From assembly GCA_051453625.1 (NCBI GenBank), contig JBOZIK010000001.1, positions 200,142,171-200,206,170 on the forward strand: a stretch of 64,000 bases of DNA. The letters run 5' to 3'. The first letter of the stretch is position 1. Each line of letters opens with the position of its first letter. This document shows positions 1-11,800 of the stretch, in pieces. Made by a program: the position numbers and the translations under genes. The notes beneath the pieces were generated by a model, which worked only from the letters and a program-made list of their open reading frames with translations, did not search any database and was not told the DNA's origin. This stretch comes from Welwitschia mirabilis. Its lineage: Eukaryota; Gnetophyta; Gnetopsida; Welwitschiales.

Positions 1-662
1 GAAATAAAATTTGTTATTTTAGAGGTCATACTTTCCTGTTATTATCTGATGAAATTTGTTAAAATCTTGAATCTCTACCCATGTGTATATAAAATATTAT
101 ACTTGATATCGATTGAAAGATTGTGGATTCTTGGGTATCTTTTTGGAGTAGACTTGAATTTGTATATTATAATTGGAAAATTTCCTTGGAAAATTTCATT
201 GGAAAACTTTAGATTTTGTGATAAGTTGATGTTTTCTTGAATCGATCAGAAGTTTTATAATGTATCCTCGATAAAATTTCTTTTAAATGTGGACAAGAGA
301 CTTTCCCTCCTTCCCAAAGGAATTTAAATCTCATAAAAAAGAAGTTACTTTTCTATTGAAATACAGGTTTTAAGATCAGTTAGTAGAAAAGTCCCCTTTA
401 AAAACTAATTTAAGGTATCTTGGATGAGAGGATTACCTTAAAAAGAGCCATTATTAAGGAAGTTACAAATTCTTGTGATGGACATTGCAAAAAGGAAGTT
501 ACAAATTTTTGAGATGGATGTTACAAAGTTTATATTTTTTTTAATCAATAATGAGTAACGTTCATAAGTTTTAAATAAGAAAAGTGGGTGTTATATTTTG
601 GGTGTTAAAGTATCCAAGTAAGTTTATGAATATTTTCAATTGTAGAATTTTAGGGTATTACA
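1..662 (+). mobile_element. 3' part of an LTR (tRNA-iMet-primed LTR retrotransposon)
   Basis: The stretch ends in CA at 661-662 and is followed directly by a match to the plant initiator-tRNA-Met primer site (665-676), the arrangement of a 5' LTR followed by internal DNA on the plus strand. The LTR start lies outside the window. The internal region is lost: within about 60 bases the sequence becomes the minus-strand integrase relic of another element. Met-primed LTRs of this look occur in Tekay/Del-type chromoviruses and many copia elements; I cannot decide between them. No coding is visible. Confidence 0.5.
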
Positions 663-714
663 TTTGATATCAGAGCATCGAGTTTGAAGATTTTCAATTG
701 TAGAATTTTTGGAT
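629..714 (+). repeat. 28-bp imperfect direct repeat spanning the LTR end
   Basis: The segment at 629-656 recurs at 687-714 with few changes (shared core ttttcaattgtagaattt). One copy is in the LTR tail and the other is just after the primer site, so a short local duplication straddles the LTR/internal junction. Confidence 0.6.
665..676 (+). other. Primer-binding site, tRNA-iMet type
   Basis: tgatatcagagc matches the plant consensus tggtatcagagc at 11 of 12 positions and begins two bases after the CA of the preceding LTR. It would prime minus-strand synthesis from initiator tRNA-Met. The single change is G to A. Confidence 0.6.
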
Positions 715-719
715 GTTTC

Positions 720-1650
720 AGATTTTTAGTATAGAAATCTCAATCTGGTTAGGTAAGACTACTTTAATACCATAAATTAGTTAAAGTAGGATCATTCTCA
801 TATTAGTTTTTACTATAACATAATAAGCCCATAATGTGAAAGGTAATTTTTTATGGCAAGATTTGAAACTTATTTGTAGCAAGTTCTTAAGATAATTGAT
901 TATGAGATTATTCATTGCCTCAACTTGGTCATTCGCTTAAGCGTAATATGGAGTAGAAAATGAGCGTCTTATTCCAAATTTGCTTAACAACATTTTCAAT
1001 TTAGATTATCTAAATTATGGATCCTTAACCACGATGATCACATATGACTTGTCAAATCTTGAAAGGATGAAATCTAAAATGTAATTATGGATTTTTTTTT
1101 AGATTGTTTTGCATAATTAGACTACTTCTACCCATATCAAAAAAAAAAAGTGTGGTATTAAGGATATACATATGCTATTTGATGAGGTAGGCATGATAAA
1201 ACTGATCAAATACATGTCCATTTCTTAAAACCAAGGTAGGATTAAAAGGAAAAATTTTAGTAGGGGGTTGATGAATTCTTAAGGAGAAGATATGATAGGT
1301 GTAATAGATTCTAATTACTTTGAAATAGTCATAGTTCATGGTCTTCTAAAAGTAACCAGATCTTATCACATGGTTTAATAGTGGTTTTTCTCTTTGATGG
1401 GATCCATATAAATCATTATGTATTTCTTTAAAATGTAGGTAGCTTCACTTGACTTTAAGCATCTTAGCAAGACACACTTTTTTTATTTCCTATATAGTTA
1501 ATACTAGATTAAGGTAAAGCATGTGGCTTAATCTTCAAAGCCCATCTTTACAAAGTCGTGATTAGGGAGGTAATCCAGAAAAGTGTTATACCATTCATCA
1601 TTCACTTTGGAATCTTTTTCTAGTTGATCTACTTAATCTTGTAATAACCA
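720..1650 (-). pseudogene. Integrase relic of E0
   Basis: Minus-strand translation in shifting frames gives recognisable gypsy integrase pieces. A pre-integrase segment WYNTFLDYLPNH lies at about 1560-1596, followed by an LLRCL..SEATYIL zinc-binding approach near 1440-1480. The core includes SKFGIRRSFSTPYYA (about 939-993) and a late-core motif KLPFTLWAY (about 821-850). The usual catalytic SDNG position reads as unrelated residues with a stop, and at least six in-frame stops occur. The family inserts element cDNA into host DNA; this copy cannot. Weak conservation below about 740 means the true 3' limit is uncertain. Confidence 0.75.
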
Positions 1651-1689
1651 TAAATGAGTAACTACTATTTGTTCTTCTAGGAAATTTGG

Positions 1690-2010
1690 ATTCAAATCCA
1701 TGCACATGAGGTATTCCTTAAGAGATAGACCCCTAAAGCATGTTTGAGTAAAGTTCGTGACATAATTAGTAAAGTATTTTTCATTCCCAGAACTAGCAAT
1801 AATTTCAGAAGAATTAGATGATGTAAGAAAATGTTTCACCTTTTTAAGGTAGGCATCTAAAATTCCTAATTTTCTTTATTTATTCTTAGCATTGATTGAA
1901 CACTAACTGTAAATATTTAAAATTATGTAATCTCTTAAAGCCAACTTGAATGACTAGTGTAATTCCTCTTAATAAAGCTTCATATTCAAAAATGTTATTT
2001 GCAAATGAAA
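1690..2010 (-). pseudogene. Second (archaeal-type) RNase H relic of E0
   Basis: Minus-strand reading gives NNIFEYEALLRG (about 1964-2005), resembling the NxxAEYEALxxGL motif of the additional RNase H of Tat/Ogre elements. It is followed by a QLVFNQ segment and, after a frameshift, YLKKVKHFLTSSNSSEI (about 1790-1850), the C-terminal helix and strand region. The acidic residue of the usual DSQLV motif is replaced. It lies between RT/RNase H and integrase, as expected. A 68-residue open stretch at 1633-1839 covers part of this C-terminal region and the linker to integrase. Confidence 0.6.
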
Positions 2011-2489
2011 AATTCGACTTAAAAGAGAATGATAAGCTTGTTTTATCATTAAGAAAGGAGACTACTTTGCAAATCCACCATTTTGATTTAATACATTATT
2101 AAAAAACATTAGCACATTACAATTCTTTTTTATTTTGATGAAATAAATCCCTTCATTAGGAATTGTTCAGATTCATTTGAGGTTTTACCTTCAACTCTTA
2201 TAGGTAGATCTACCATCTATTCAATGATACATTTACCTTTAACTAATTTTTAGGATTAAAACTTTAAGTAGAACTCAATAAGGATTAATGTCCATTTGGT
2301 TAATTACATAATCACTAATAGAATAGTTGAGAAGATCTATAAGCAAGTTTTAGTTATTAATAATTATTATTTTATTTATTATCATATAGTTTTAAAATTT
2401 TTGTGAATTAAATACTAAATTCAAACATGTTTTTTTCACATTAATGTAGTTTCTCTCATACTAGTTCAACATCATATGAATGTAATAAA

Positions 2490-3340
2490 TTAGGTGATTT
2501 TAATGTAGTTCATCTCTTTGGGAAATCATTACATTAATCAATAATAGAATTTATTTAAGATAAATGTAAAATAGTTGATAAAGCTTAAGTGGATTTAGAA
2601 CATAAGTGCATGTTAAATATTTTTTGATTTTATCAAAATCCTTTTGATAATTTTCATCCTGTTTAAATTTGTTGTCTTCCTTAATTGCATTAATCCATGA
2701 AGGTTGACATAAATCGATTTATCACTTGTAACCTACCTTATAAGCTTTATAATTCTTTTAGATTACATGGTAATGGCATATTCGTAATTTCCTTAATCTT
2801 ATCTAGATCAATTGATAGCACACATTTTAACAACACAAAACCCAAAAGATTTCTAAATGGGACATTGAAAATACATTTCTTAGGTTTAGGCATAATATAT
2901 CATCTTACTTGTTAAAAAAGTTGATTTAAATCACTTAGATTATCAGTGATTACTTTTCACTTAATTATAATATTACCTATGTAGTCTTCTACATTTCGAT
3001 GTATCATGTTATTAATAATGTATGTCATCACATGCTGGTATGTTGTACCAACATTTTTAAATCTAAAAAGCATCATTACATAACATGAAAAACCCTAGGA
3101 GATTATAAAGGTTGTTTTGTGTTAATCCTCAAGGTTGATAAATATTTGGTTATAGCCTAAAAAACTATCCATGAATAAAAAAATTTCATAACTAGTAGTG
3201 TTGTTAACTAGGATACTAATGTTTGGTAGAAGATAATCATATTTTATAGTTATCTTGTTTAAACTACAATAATTAATACAAATCCTGATTTGGCCATTCT
3301 TCTTTGAAATGACTATCATATTTGATAATAATCCAAATAT
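2490..3340 (-). pseudogene. Reverse transcriptase/RNase H relic of E0
   Basis: The longest open piece (65 residues, 3122-3319) is a clear Ty3/gypsy RT palm: KKNGQIRICINY, LNKITIKYDYLLP and FMDSFLGYNQI. After a frameshift come FKNVGTTYQHVM and the catalytic box at 2972-2983, which reads YIGN instead of YVDD, so both aspartates are lost. The thumb and connection PKPKKCVFNVPF...LGF follows at about 2833-2893. RNase H begins with YQKDFDKIKKYLTC near 2600-2650 and fades out below 2490. The family copies element RNA into DNA; this copy is inactive. Confidence 0.9.
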
Positions 3341-4245
3341 TCTGCTAGTTAGATTAAACTAGTAGTCATAAATCCTTCTAAATCTTGCTTTACTACTAAC
3401 ATGAGATGAGAGTTAAGTTTTCTAATCCTTTACTTGACTGGGTTTGAATTAAGGTGTAGGATAATGTTATGCATGATTATTGACTTACTAATTCCTAGCA
3501 TATCTTTGTAATGATAAGCAAAAAAGTATTTATTAGTTCAAATTTAATTCATTATAACAAGTTTTAATTAATCTTGAGAAACTTCTCTTGATTAGTGGGA
3601 TTCACTAGAAAATCATATCCTGTTATGTTTTATTACTTTGGCAAAGATAATTTCATTCTTTCATATATTATCATTTTGTATGCTTTAATATTTTCAATTG
3701 TTTAATCTTGATTTAAGAAGACATAAGGTTTTTCTAGGGATTTATCATGGTTAAGTCCCTAAGGTTAAGATCAATGTATCTCTTACCAAGTTGACTAGTA
3801 GAGATGACATGTAAGGAGAACTTAATAAATTCCTTCTTATGGTGTCTTATAAGATCAAGGACTGACAAATGATGAAAAATTGAGTAAAAACAAAATCTAG
3901 CAAAACAATATGAACTATCATGACAAGAAGGATTAAATTCAAATCATAAATGTTTAATTTGTAAAATTATTTTTCTTTCTAGGATGTCTTAACACATCAC
4001 ACTTTAGTAATGTTTATTTGTCATGAGGCATACCAAGACTTTGCTTAGTTGTACAAATGCATTTAATGAAGTGTACTTTAACTATCAAGGAATTTACTTG
4101 TTATGCTTTGCACTAAATATATGAACTAGTACTTTTTTTTGATTTTTTTGTTTTTATTTTTTTTAGGTTTTTCAATTTTTTTATTTTTTTAATTACCATT
4201 TTCTCTCTTGCTTTTTTTTTTTTTGGAAGGGGAATTTCTTTATTT

Positions 4246-4566
4246 TTAGTTTGTTTTCCTTTTTATATATCTTTTTTCATTCTTCTTCTCCTTCTTCTTC
4301 TTCTTCTTCTTCTTTTTGGTTTTTATTTTTTGAAAGATAATATTATGCACTGATGGAAAAATCTTGTGGAATGAATGGAATCCACCCACACCTAAAACTT
4401 GAATACCAAGAATGGATAAGACCTTCATCCCATGAGGATCTACTAGGTTAGGTTTAAAGTGGTAAAGGGGAATACTTCTTTTTTTCAGTGTAAGGGGTGA
4501 TGATGGAGAAGATGATCTGGATGGGACCTTTGCATTTGCCACTTTGTGACTTCTCTCTAATGGCAC
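4246..4566 (-). pseudogene. Open 106-codon piece between protease and RT of E0
   Basis: This reading frame is in the sense orientation of E0 and lies between the protease and RT relics, where gypsy elements of this group carry a poorly conserved spacer. It has a Ser/Pro-rich start, a stretch LVDPHGMKVLSILGIQVLG, and a lysine run that only translates a poly-T/(TTC)n tract (4120-4330). I recognise no domain. It is best read as spacer remnant plus simple repeat. Confidence 0.3.
4281..4313. repeat. (TTC)n simple repeat
   Basis: About 33 bases of near-perfect ttc trinucleotide repeat inside a T-rich tract (4129-4340). Confidence 0.8.
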
Positions 4567-4739
4567 TAATATTTTTAACCCAATAAACTTTAACTCTTAA
4601 GGTAATAAAGATATGATTGCCCTCATTTCCATTATCTAAGGATGTCCTAATAGTAAATAGAATTTTTCTACATTATTAATAATATGGATTACCTTTTGAA
4701 CCACTTTAATAAGTGAGTTTACTATTCCTTTTGATTTGT

Positions 4740-4960
4740 CCTTGGGATCATTGAAACACCTAATTATCATGCTCTTTTAATATATGACTTATGCTGAGTT
4801 TATCAAGACATGATGAATCTACTACATTTAGCTTTATCCCATAATTGATGAAGGCCTTACTTACTTTAATAGGTCTAACATTTACTATGATGTAGAGTAA
4901 CTCTATTATTATCATCTTCTTGGAAATGGTGGAGATCTCTTTACATTTGACTTTAATTGT
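4740..4960 (-). pseudogene. Retroviral-type aspartic protease relic of E0
   Basis: Minus-strand reading gives LLYIIVNVRPIKVSKAFINY followed by GIKLNVVDSSCLDKL. This aligns with the plant retrotransposon protease core in which a flap and strand precede L-I-D-x-G-A-x-L-N. The catalytic Asp position reads Asn (FINYG, about 4840-4852), so the protease would be inactive. Position between gag and RT supports the call. Confidence 0.55.
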
Positions 4961-5387
4961 CTCTTCATCCTATTCACTCTTTTAGATATTTATCTTTTTT
5001 GAAGTGACTGCTTCTTTAGGCAATGAGTTTAGACTTAAATGATCTCCATATATTCTTTAGAATGCGAGTCTATAAGGATTAGAGTTCTCAATTAATGAAG
5101 TGATGTGGTGATAAGCTTTCTCCATTTGGAAAGGATATGACTGTAACTGCACATGAGCTAAGGAGGAGGATGAGCCTAGAAATACTTCCTTTGAATCATT
5201 TATTCTAATATATTTTTATTTTCTTGAATTATTCAATCTAACAACTTCATAGGTTGGTCCCAGTTCATTGGGATCATGAAAGGTATGTTCTGATTTTAAC
5301 TATTATACTCTATGGTGATTATGACATAGAAGGCTAAGAACAAAAAAAGTTATTATAGATCTCGAGCTATTCGTTTGCAATAGTTAT

Positions 5388-5510
5388 GATTGTATCAAGT
5401 TTTCTTACTTTCTTGTTTTCGATGATGTCTTGAATAATATGCCTCTAGTTGAAACATTTCTTAGTTTACTGTCCTTTGAATTTATGGTATTCATAGTATT
5501 TTTTAAATCA
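5388..5510 (-). pseudogene. gag C-terminal (zinc-knuckle-like) relic of E0
   Basis: Minus-strand reading gives KKYYEYHKFKGQ, a stop, TKKC, then HIIQDIIENKKVRKL. This matches the pattern K-Y-C-x-F/Y-H-x-x-x-G-H-x-T-x-x-C followed by L-x-x-x-I-E-x-L-I-x-x-G, typical of gag of this gypsy group. The first Cys is Tyr and the second His is lost. Part of the segment is repeated beyond the N gap at 6196-6260. Confidence 0.55.
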
Positions 5511-6613
5511 TCATATCCCTTTAGTTTTAGTGCATTAGGATTCCTTTACTTAACTAGAGGCAACTAAATTATCCCCTTTTTCAATAAAGTCAGGACGGTT
5601 TATGTCATCGAAATCATCAACTTTGTGAATTTTCTTTTAGATTGTGTGATTAAGGCTTACTTCTAATATCTATTTTGGTTTTTGATTTTAGATGCATATG
5701 TCCATTGTTGAATTTGTAGGAGTATTAGTTATGGCATTTATTATGTTAAAGGATATAGGATTAACTAAAAGCTAGCTAGAGAGTGAATGCTTATGAGGCA
5801 ACAAGATCCTGAGGTAGCATTCATGCCATTACTTGATTACCCATTAGCTGGGATAGGTAACTTAACTCAGAAGATTAATGAATAATAACAAAATTCTTTA
5901 TATTATNNNNNNNNNNNNNNNNNNNNNNNNNNNNNNNNNNNNNNNNNNNNNNNNNNNNNNNNNNNNNNNNNNNNNNNNNNNNNNNNNNNNNNNNNNNNNN
6001 NNNNNNNNNNNNNNNNNNNNNNNNNNNNNNNNNNNNNNNNNNNNNNNNNNNNNNNNNNNNNNNNNNNNNNNNNNNNNNNNNNNNNNNNNNNNNNNNNNNN
6101 NNNNNNNNNNNNNNNNNNNNNNNNNNNNNNNNNNNNNNNNNNNNNNNNNNNNNNNNNNNNNNNNNNNNNNNNNNNNNNNNNNNNNNNNNNNNNNNATGAT
6201 ATTCATAGTATTTGTTAAATCATCATATCCCTTTAGTTTTAGAGCATTAGGATTCCTTAACTAGAGGCAACTAAATTATCCCCTTCTTTAATAAAGTCAA
6301 GACAATTTATTTCATCAAAATCATCAACTTTGTGAAATTTCTTTTAGATTGTGTGATTAAGGCTTAGTTCTAATATCTATTTTGGTTTTTTATTTTAGAT
6401 GCATATGTCCATTGTTGAATTTGTAGAAGTATTGGTTATGGCATTTATTATGTTAAAGGATATAAGATTAACTAAAAGCTAGCTAGAAAGTGAATGCTTA
6501 TGAGGCAATAAGATCCTGAGGTAGCATTCATACCATTACTTGATTGGCCATTAGCTGGGATAGGTAACTTGACTCAAAAGATTAATGAATAATAACAAAA
6601 TTCTTTATATTAT
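5484..6613. repeat. Direct duplication across an N gap (5907-6195)
   Basis: 5484-5906 and 6196-6613 are about 420-bp direct copies with scattered differences, separated only by 289 N. The arrangement fits unmerged contig ends or two haplotypes rather than a biological tandem duplication. Confidence 0.85.
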
Positions 6614-6639
6614 TACCTCTATTATTATTTTTATCGTTT

Positions 6640-6830
6640 CTCGTTCATTTTCTTAAGGATGTGCTATCATATTTTATGACTCTATTTTCTTCTCCCATAA
6701 TTTCGATCATCTTTGTAAAGGTTAGTACCTATTCAAATTTCTCAAAAAATTACATTATTAGATTCTTAGAAATGTATGAGGTACATGATTGTGTAACAAG
6801 ATAGATCATGTAAAAATCTTCAATGGGAGT
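6640..6830 (-). pseudogene. gag middle segment of E0, cut by insertion
   Basis: Minus-strand reading starts at 6830 with LKTPIEDFYMIYLV and continues through a region resembling the middle of Tat/Ogre gag, ending in a KMIEIMGEENRVIKY segment. The homologous upstream motif (EYA-x-RW) is not here but at 25337-25400, in the same frame, on the other side of the 6831-25331 insertion. Confidence 0.5.
6826..6830. repeat. TSD, left copy (GGAGT)
   Basis: ggagt immediately left of LTR-A. The identical ggagt follows LTR-D at 25332-25336. A perfect 5-bp match is the expected gypsy integrase footprint. Confidence 0.8.
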
Positions 6831-9409
6831 TAATAACATGTAAAAATTGACATTCATCTCTAGTATATCAGATCAAGTTATCATAGTGAAGATATTAATT
6901 TAACCATCTTAATCATAAAGATATCTCTTATGCTATTTTATATTCCCTACTTGATCTTATGCATTTTCTCATGACAATTTTAGAAATTTAGTAGTGGTCT
7001 AAAGCACACATCACAAATTGAAGTTGATCCTAGTCAAAATGCTAGTGACATAGATNNNNNNNNNNNNNNNNNNNNNNNNNNNNNNNNNNNNNNNNNNNNN
7101 NNNNNNNNNNNNNNNNNNNNNNNNNNNNNNNNNNNNNNNNNNNNNNNNNNNNNNNNNNNNNNNNNNNNNNNNNNNNNNNNNNNNNNNNNNNNNNNNNNNN
7201 NNNNNNNNNNNNNNNNNNNNNNNNNNNNNNNNNNNNNNNNNNNNNNNNNNNNNNNNNNNNNNNNNNNNNNNNNNNNNNNNNNNNNNNNNNNNNNNNNNNN
7301 NNNNNNNNNNNNNNNNNNNNNNNNNNNNNNNNNNNNNNNNNNNNNNNNNNNNNNNNNNNNNNNNNNNNNNNNNNNNNNNNNNNNNNNNNNNNNNNNNNNN
7401 NNNNNNNNNNNNNNNNNNNNNNNNNNNNNNNNNNNNNNNNNNNNNNNNNNNNNNNNNNNNNNNNNNNNNNNNNNNNNNNNNNNNNNNNNNNNNNNNNNNN
7501 NNNNNNNNNNNNNNNNNNNNNNNNNNNNNNNNNNNNNNNNNNNNNNNNNNNNNNNNNNNNNNNNNNNNNNNNNNNNNNNNNNNNNNNNNNNNNNNNNNNN
7601 NNNNNNNNNNNNNNNNNNNNNNNNNNNNNNNNNNNNNNNNNNNNNNNNNNNNNNNNNNNNNNNNNNNNNNNNNNNNNNNNNNNNNNNNNNNNNNNNNNNN
7701 NNNNNNNNTTTTCTCATGACAATTTTATAAATTTATTAGTGTTCTAAAGCACACATCACAAATTGAAGTTGATCCCAGTCAAAATGCTAGTGGCATAGAT
7801 ACCTATATGATAGCACCAGCTAGATGAGAGCAATTTCCTTTAGAATCATAGTTTAGATTTTTAATGGAAAACCAAGTTATTTATGGTTTTGGGATTAGCC
7901 TATTACTATATCAAAATTAACTATTCTCTTTACTAACATGTGGCAGTGGCATTGAAATGCATGTGGAAGTGGCATTAGAAGTCATGTGGCAGTAACATGT
8001 GGCAGTGGCATGTGGATGTAATTGATNNNNNNNNNNNNNNNNNNNNNNNNNNNNNNNNNNNNNNNNNNNNNNNNNNNNNNNNNNNNNNNNNNNNNNNNNN
8101 NNNNNNNNNNNNNNNNNNNNNNNNNNNNNNNNNNNNNNNNNNNNNNNNNNNNNNNNNNNNNNNNNNNNNNNNNNNNNNNNNNNNNNNNNNNNNNNNNNNN
8201 NNNNNNNNNNNNNNNNNNNNNNNNNNNNNNNNNNNNNNNNNNNNNNNNNNNNNNNNNNNNATCTCCAAAGTGAATTGACCAATTTACCATGGAGTTATAC
8301 TTGGATTATAGTTGTGGACCTAGTTAGTTATTATAATTGATTCAACTGTGGTATTTAGTATACATGTGGTAGTGACATGGTAGACACATAGTAGTAGATA
8401 TGATAGTGAAGTGATAATAGCATGTGCTAATGGCATGTGATAATAGAATTTAACATATATAACAATAACACTAGTTGGAAGCATATAGATCCAAAGGTCA
8501 TATGTTCAAACTATTACGGTGGCTTCCACAAATAACTACATGAAGAGGATTCTACCAAATACTACATGACAAAGATTCCACCTAATGTTATAGGATGAAG
8601 AATTTTAACAACTCCAATTGATACTATTGGATAGAATCTTATTCATGTTACCTACAACTACAAGATAAAAGAACCCAACTACCGCTACCCTAGTTTCATC
8701 TATGGAAAGAGCCAAGACCCGCTTGTTGTAAGAAATATTTGGTGATAAAATCTTTAATACCTTGGAGTAGAATCATCTTCATCATATCATGCTAAGCTTC
8801 CTTTGGAAGTAGGCTACCCTTAAGGCTAGCATGATGAGTTTATACTAAATGTAGTCTCTTTCTTGAATGTAAGACATTTTCTTATGATTAATACAATTTT
8901 AGTTTCCTTTTTTATTACAAGTTGCAATTTACATTGTATTTCTAGTACTTAAGTGAAACCACTTTCATGCCGAGTCTCTATTATTTTAATTGAACCTTTA
9001 TGCTTATAGTTTTGTTAGTAGTTCGTAAATGTTTGATGGTCCTTAGGCATTAACTTTTCTACTTTATATGCTTACATTGGGGTTTCATTACTCCTCATGT
9101 GCTGAATGAGAGTATGTCATCACGATTCAAGCCTTAACAACTTGGAATTATTTTAAGGTACATAAGAAAATTGCATAACATTCTTGAATAGAATCCAATT
9201 TGTTAAATGATTCAGATTAGTTGAAGGGTTAGTTCACTTTCTATTTTTATCATTAAGAAGTTTTCTCAATACTATTTTAACTTGTAGCTTTATTTATTTT
9301 TACATAACTATTTTTATGCCTATTATTATCTTTAGCTATCTCATCGTCCCTGTGGAAATAACAATAATTATGCCTCACCTACTTTTATTATAAATTTGAG
9401 TCACAAACA
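6831..9409 (+). mobile_element. LTR-A (5' LTR of dimer)
   Basis: It starts taataacatg (TG changed to TA) and ends cacaaaca at 9409, followed by a primer-site relic. It aligns along its length with LTR-B and LTR-D. It contains N gaps at 7056-7708 and 8027-8260. A roughly 92-bp copy (6964-7055) recurs at 7709-7800 across the first gap, so part of the length is artificial. Confidence 0.75.
7936..8022 (+). repeat. Degenerate minisatellite in LTR-A (catgtggcagtgg units)
   Basis: About five imperfect repeats of a 12-18 bp unit around acatgtggcagtggcat, running into an N gap at 8027 and continuing in weaker form at 8360-8450. Related but decayed units occur at the same place in LTR-B (14640-14730). 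It probably lies in U3. Confidence 0.6.
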
Positions 9410-9412
9410 TAT

Positions 9413-9433
9413 TTTTGACATCATGTTGGGGAT
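9413..9433 (+). other. Primer-binding-site relic (Athila/Tat type)
   Basis: tttttgacatcatgttgggg directly follows the LTR end. It resembles the Athila/Tat primer site (ttttggcgccgttgccgggg) with mainly C-to-T and G-to-A changes at former CpG sites, as expected of decay of methylated DNA. Confidence 0.5.
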
Positions 9434-9542
9434 GATGGCATAGTAGCTTCATTAGTAAGCATGTAAAAGGTTTTCTTTCTCAAATTTTTTTTCAAATTTT
9501 GTTACACTTTTCTTTTATTTCTAGTGGTTGATCTTGGTTCCT

Positions 9543-9997
9543 TCTAATGTTATCCAAAGTGATCTATTTTTCCTTCCTCTACATTTTATTTATATACTTT
9601 TCAATGGTGGATACTAGTCCATTTTTAGTAAAACTTGAATTGTTTTAACTCTTTTTTATTTTTGTTTAGCTTTCTAATCATAACCAAGAAATATATTATT
9701 GTATTAATTTTTGTGATTAANNNNNNNNNNNNNNNNNNNNNNNNNNNNNNNNNNNNNNNNNNNNNNNNNNNNNNNNNNNNNNNNNNNNNNNNNNNNNNNN
9801 NNNNNNNNNNNNNNNNNNNNTCTAATGTTATCCAAAGTGATCTATTTTTCCTTCCTCTACTTTTCATTTATATACTTTCAATGATGGATACTAGTCCATT
9901 TTTGGTAAAACTTGAATTGTTCTAACTCTTTTTGATTTTTGTTTAGCTTTTTAATCATAACTAAGAAATATATTATTGTATTAATTTTTGTGATTAG
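9543..9997. repeat. Direct duplication across a 100-N gap (9721-9820)
   Basis: 9543-9720 and 9821-9997 are copies of the same 178-bp segment with a few substitutions, including the same endpoint (gtgatta). Confidence 0.85.
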
Positions 9998-11229
9998 TTG
10001 GTTTTATAGGTTTTTATTGTGTGATCTCTCTGAGTAAAGGATGAAGTGGTAAGCATCATAGAATTGATAGTAAATGATAAAACAAATAAGAAATCTCTTT
10101 CCATATATTTTCTTTTCTACATTCTAATATTGTAGTTTTAGTTTTGTATGTGATAGATTAGATTTTAGTTTCTATTTCAAGTTTTCTAAGTTTTAGTTTT
10201 TTGTATGGTTTTTCTATATGTTTTTAGTTTCTTCTATTATTGTATTTTATTTTCTATCATTTATTTTTCATGGCCTATTGCAAAACCATTTTTCATAGTT
10301 CTAATTGTAACATGCATTTTTTCCTGAGCCTTTCTGTTAAAAACAACTAGCGTTTCTAGTAGATCTCATCATTACCGTTTGTTTTTTCAAGAATTTCAAG
10401 CACATATACTCTATTAAATCCTTTAAACCTTTTAAGATATCGAGACCCTCTTGGAATCTCTCAAATTAGTATGGATTGGATGCACAATCCTTTTAATAGA
10501 TTGCATGAGATGTTTTATGAATCACAAATGGATCATAAAGTTGAGAATACATCCTCTTATTATAATTGTAAAACTTCCTATTGTTTTGCTAACAATGTTC
10601 AACTTAAATGAGATGTAGTAGATGATCTTCGATGTAAGAAAATTATAAGTGATTACCCTTAATCTAAATACTTAGTTATCCTTGCATGTTTTCTTCAACC
10701 TCATAGTATGTATAAATCATAATCTGAGTAGGGGAATTATAAATATATACCATTTAGCATCCCTCATAACTCTTATTCTTTACTTTCTAATTAACCTTCT
10801 TCTTCCCATTCTTCATCCTTTAATTAATACCTTGCATCTTCTCTTTCATATCTTCCATCAATTGACTCATACCCTTCATCCTCCAAAACTAAACAATCCT
10901 TTTCAAATTCATTGGAGAATATCTTAAAAAGGTTTATGAAATATTAAAAACATTGTAACCAATAAACCTCTTCCACCCTTTAAAGACTTAAGTGAAATAT
11001 TCTATAACTAAATCAGACTATTGCTTAAATTATTACTATACTTAAGCCACATGAAGAGAAACAACAAACATGAATTAACTATCAGCCACCAAGTACTGTG
11101 AGGCACCTCAATACTTTCATCCTGTGTTTACCAGGGGTGAGCGAGCCATGTGCTACTAGTCACCATTAATGAATTGGACTGCTAGCAAGGAGAGGAAGAT
11201 CCTTCTACATTTCATGAATCTAATTATAG

Positions 11230-11800
11230 GAGTATTAAATTAATTGAGAGCATTGAAGATATTGAAATCTATGACACCCAAATCATACTCTTAGAGAATG
11301 GGAAGGTAATGAGGACCTAGAGGATGAGCAACCATTTGAGAATATTCATACATTTGAAGATGAGTTCATTAATAAACCCTATGAAAAAGAGAACATTAAT
11401 GAAGAATCCATACATGCTCCATTATATAAAGAATTCATGCCTTCTTCTTAATGTTCTCATGAGGAACATGTTTCTTCTTCATTTTTTAAGTATGACCTAA
11501 GCTTTAATGAAAAAGAGAAATATTCCTTAGCATTGAAACCAACTTTTGATCATTATTTTAATAAAAATAAGCTTTTTCTAGTGGTTTTAAAATTACTTTT
11601 ATCTTTTCCTTAAGATGATGACTTATGAGAATTCTTAAGACAACATAAACAAGCTAAAGAATGAACCATTTTAGAGCTTAAATACATAAAATTCACTACT
11701 TCCATTAGTGTTCTCTCTGTTTTAGGTTCATGTGTGAAAATTTACATGGATTCTCTCTCAGTTCATCACACTCTACATGATCATAGATTTCATTCCTTTA
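11230..11800 (+). pseudogene. pol relic upstream of RT in internal I (Athila-like)
   Basis: Plus-strand reading gives an acidic stretch (ENIHTFEDEFINKPYE, about 11338-11385), then DDDL, a stop, and EFLRQHKQAKE with a stop where Trp is expected (about 11617-11670). This resembles the L-R-K-H-K-K-A-x-G-W-T motif that lies just N-terminal to RT in Athila-type pol. The paralogous copy in internal II (21290-21400) reads RKHKKAKG with the stop at the same Trp codon (tgg to tga), so the stop probably predates the duplication. RT itself is absent. Confidence 0.5.

Larger units (their letters stand above)
720..6830 (-). mobile_element. Ty3/gypsy (Tat/Ogre-like) element E0, 3' part
   Basis: Read on the minus strand from 6830 down, relics occur in the order gag, protease, RT, RNase H, second RNase H, integrase. 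That order with an extra RNase H is the Tat/Ogre arrangement. Each domain has stops and frameshifts and key residues are lost, so the copy is dead. The 5' part of gag is not adjacent: the element is interrupted at 6830 by an 18.5-kb insertion and resumes at 25337. A primer site and LTRs were not found. Its 3' end abuts an unrelated Met-primed LTR near 700. Confidence 0.85.
9410..11229 (+). mobile_element. Internal I, 5' untranslated/gag region, no clear coding
   Basis: This aligns with 17672-20900 of internal II (for example the Leu/His-rich open piece 10682-10927 against 20440-20640), so it is element DNA. I see no gag motif in any frame; the 81-codon open piece is not conserved as a protein between the two copies. 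Confidence 0.55.

Noticed and set aside
2697-2915. 72-codon plus-strand ORF
   Set aside because: It lies antisense to the E0 RT thumb and connection, which is clearly the older coding strand.
5898-8290. Several long ORFs in this interval
   Set aside because: They consist almost entirely of N and have no sequence content.
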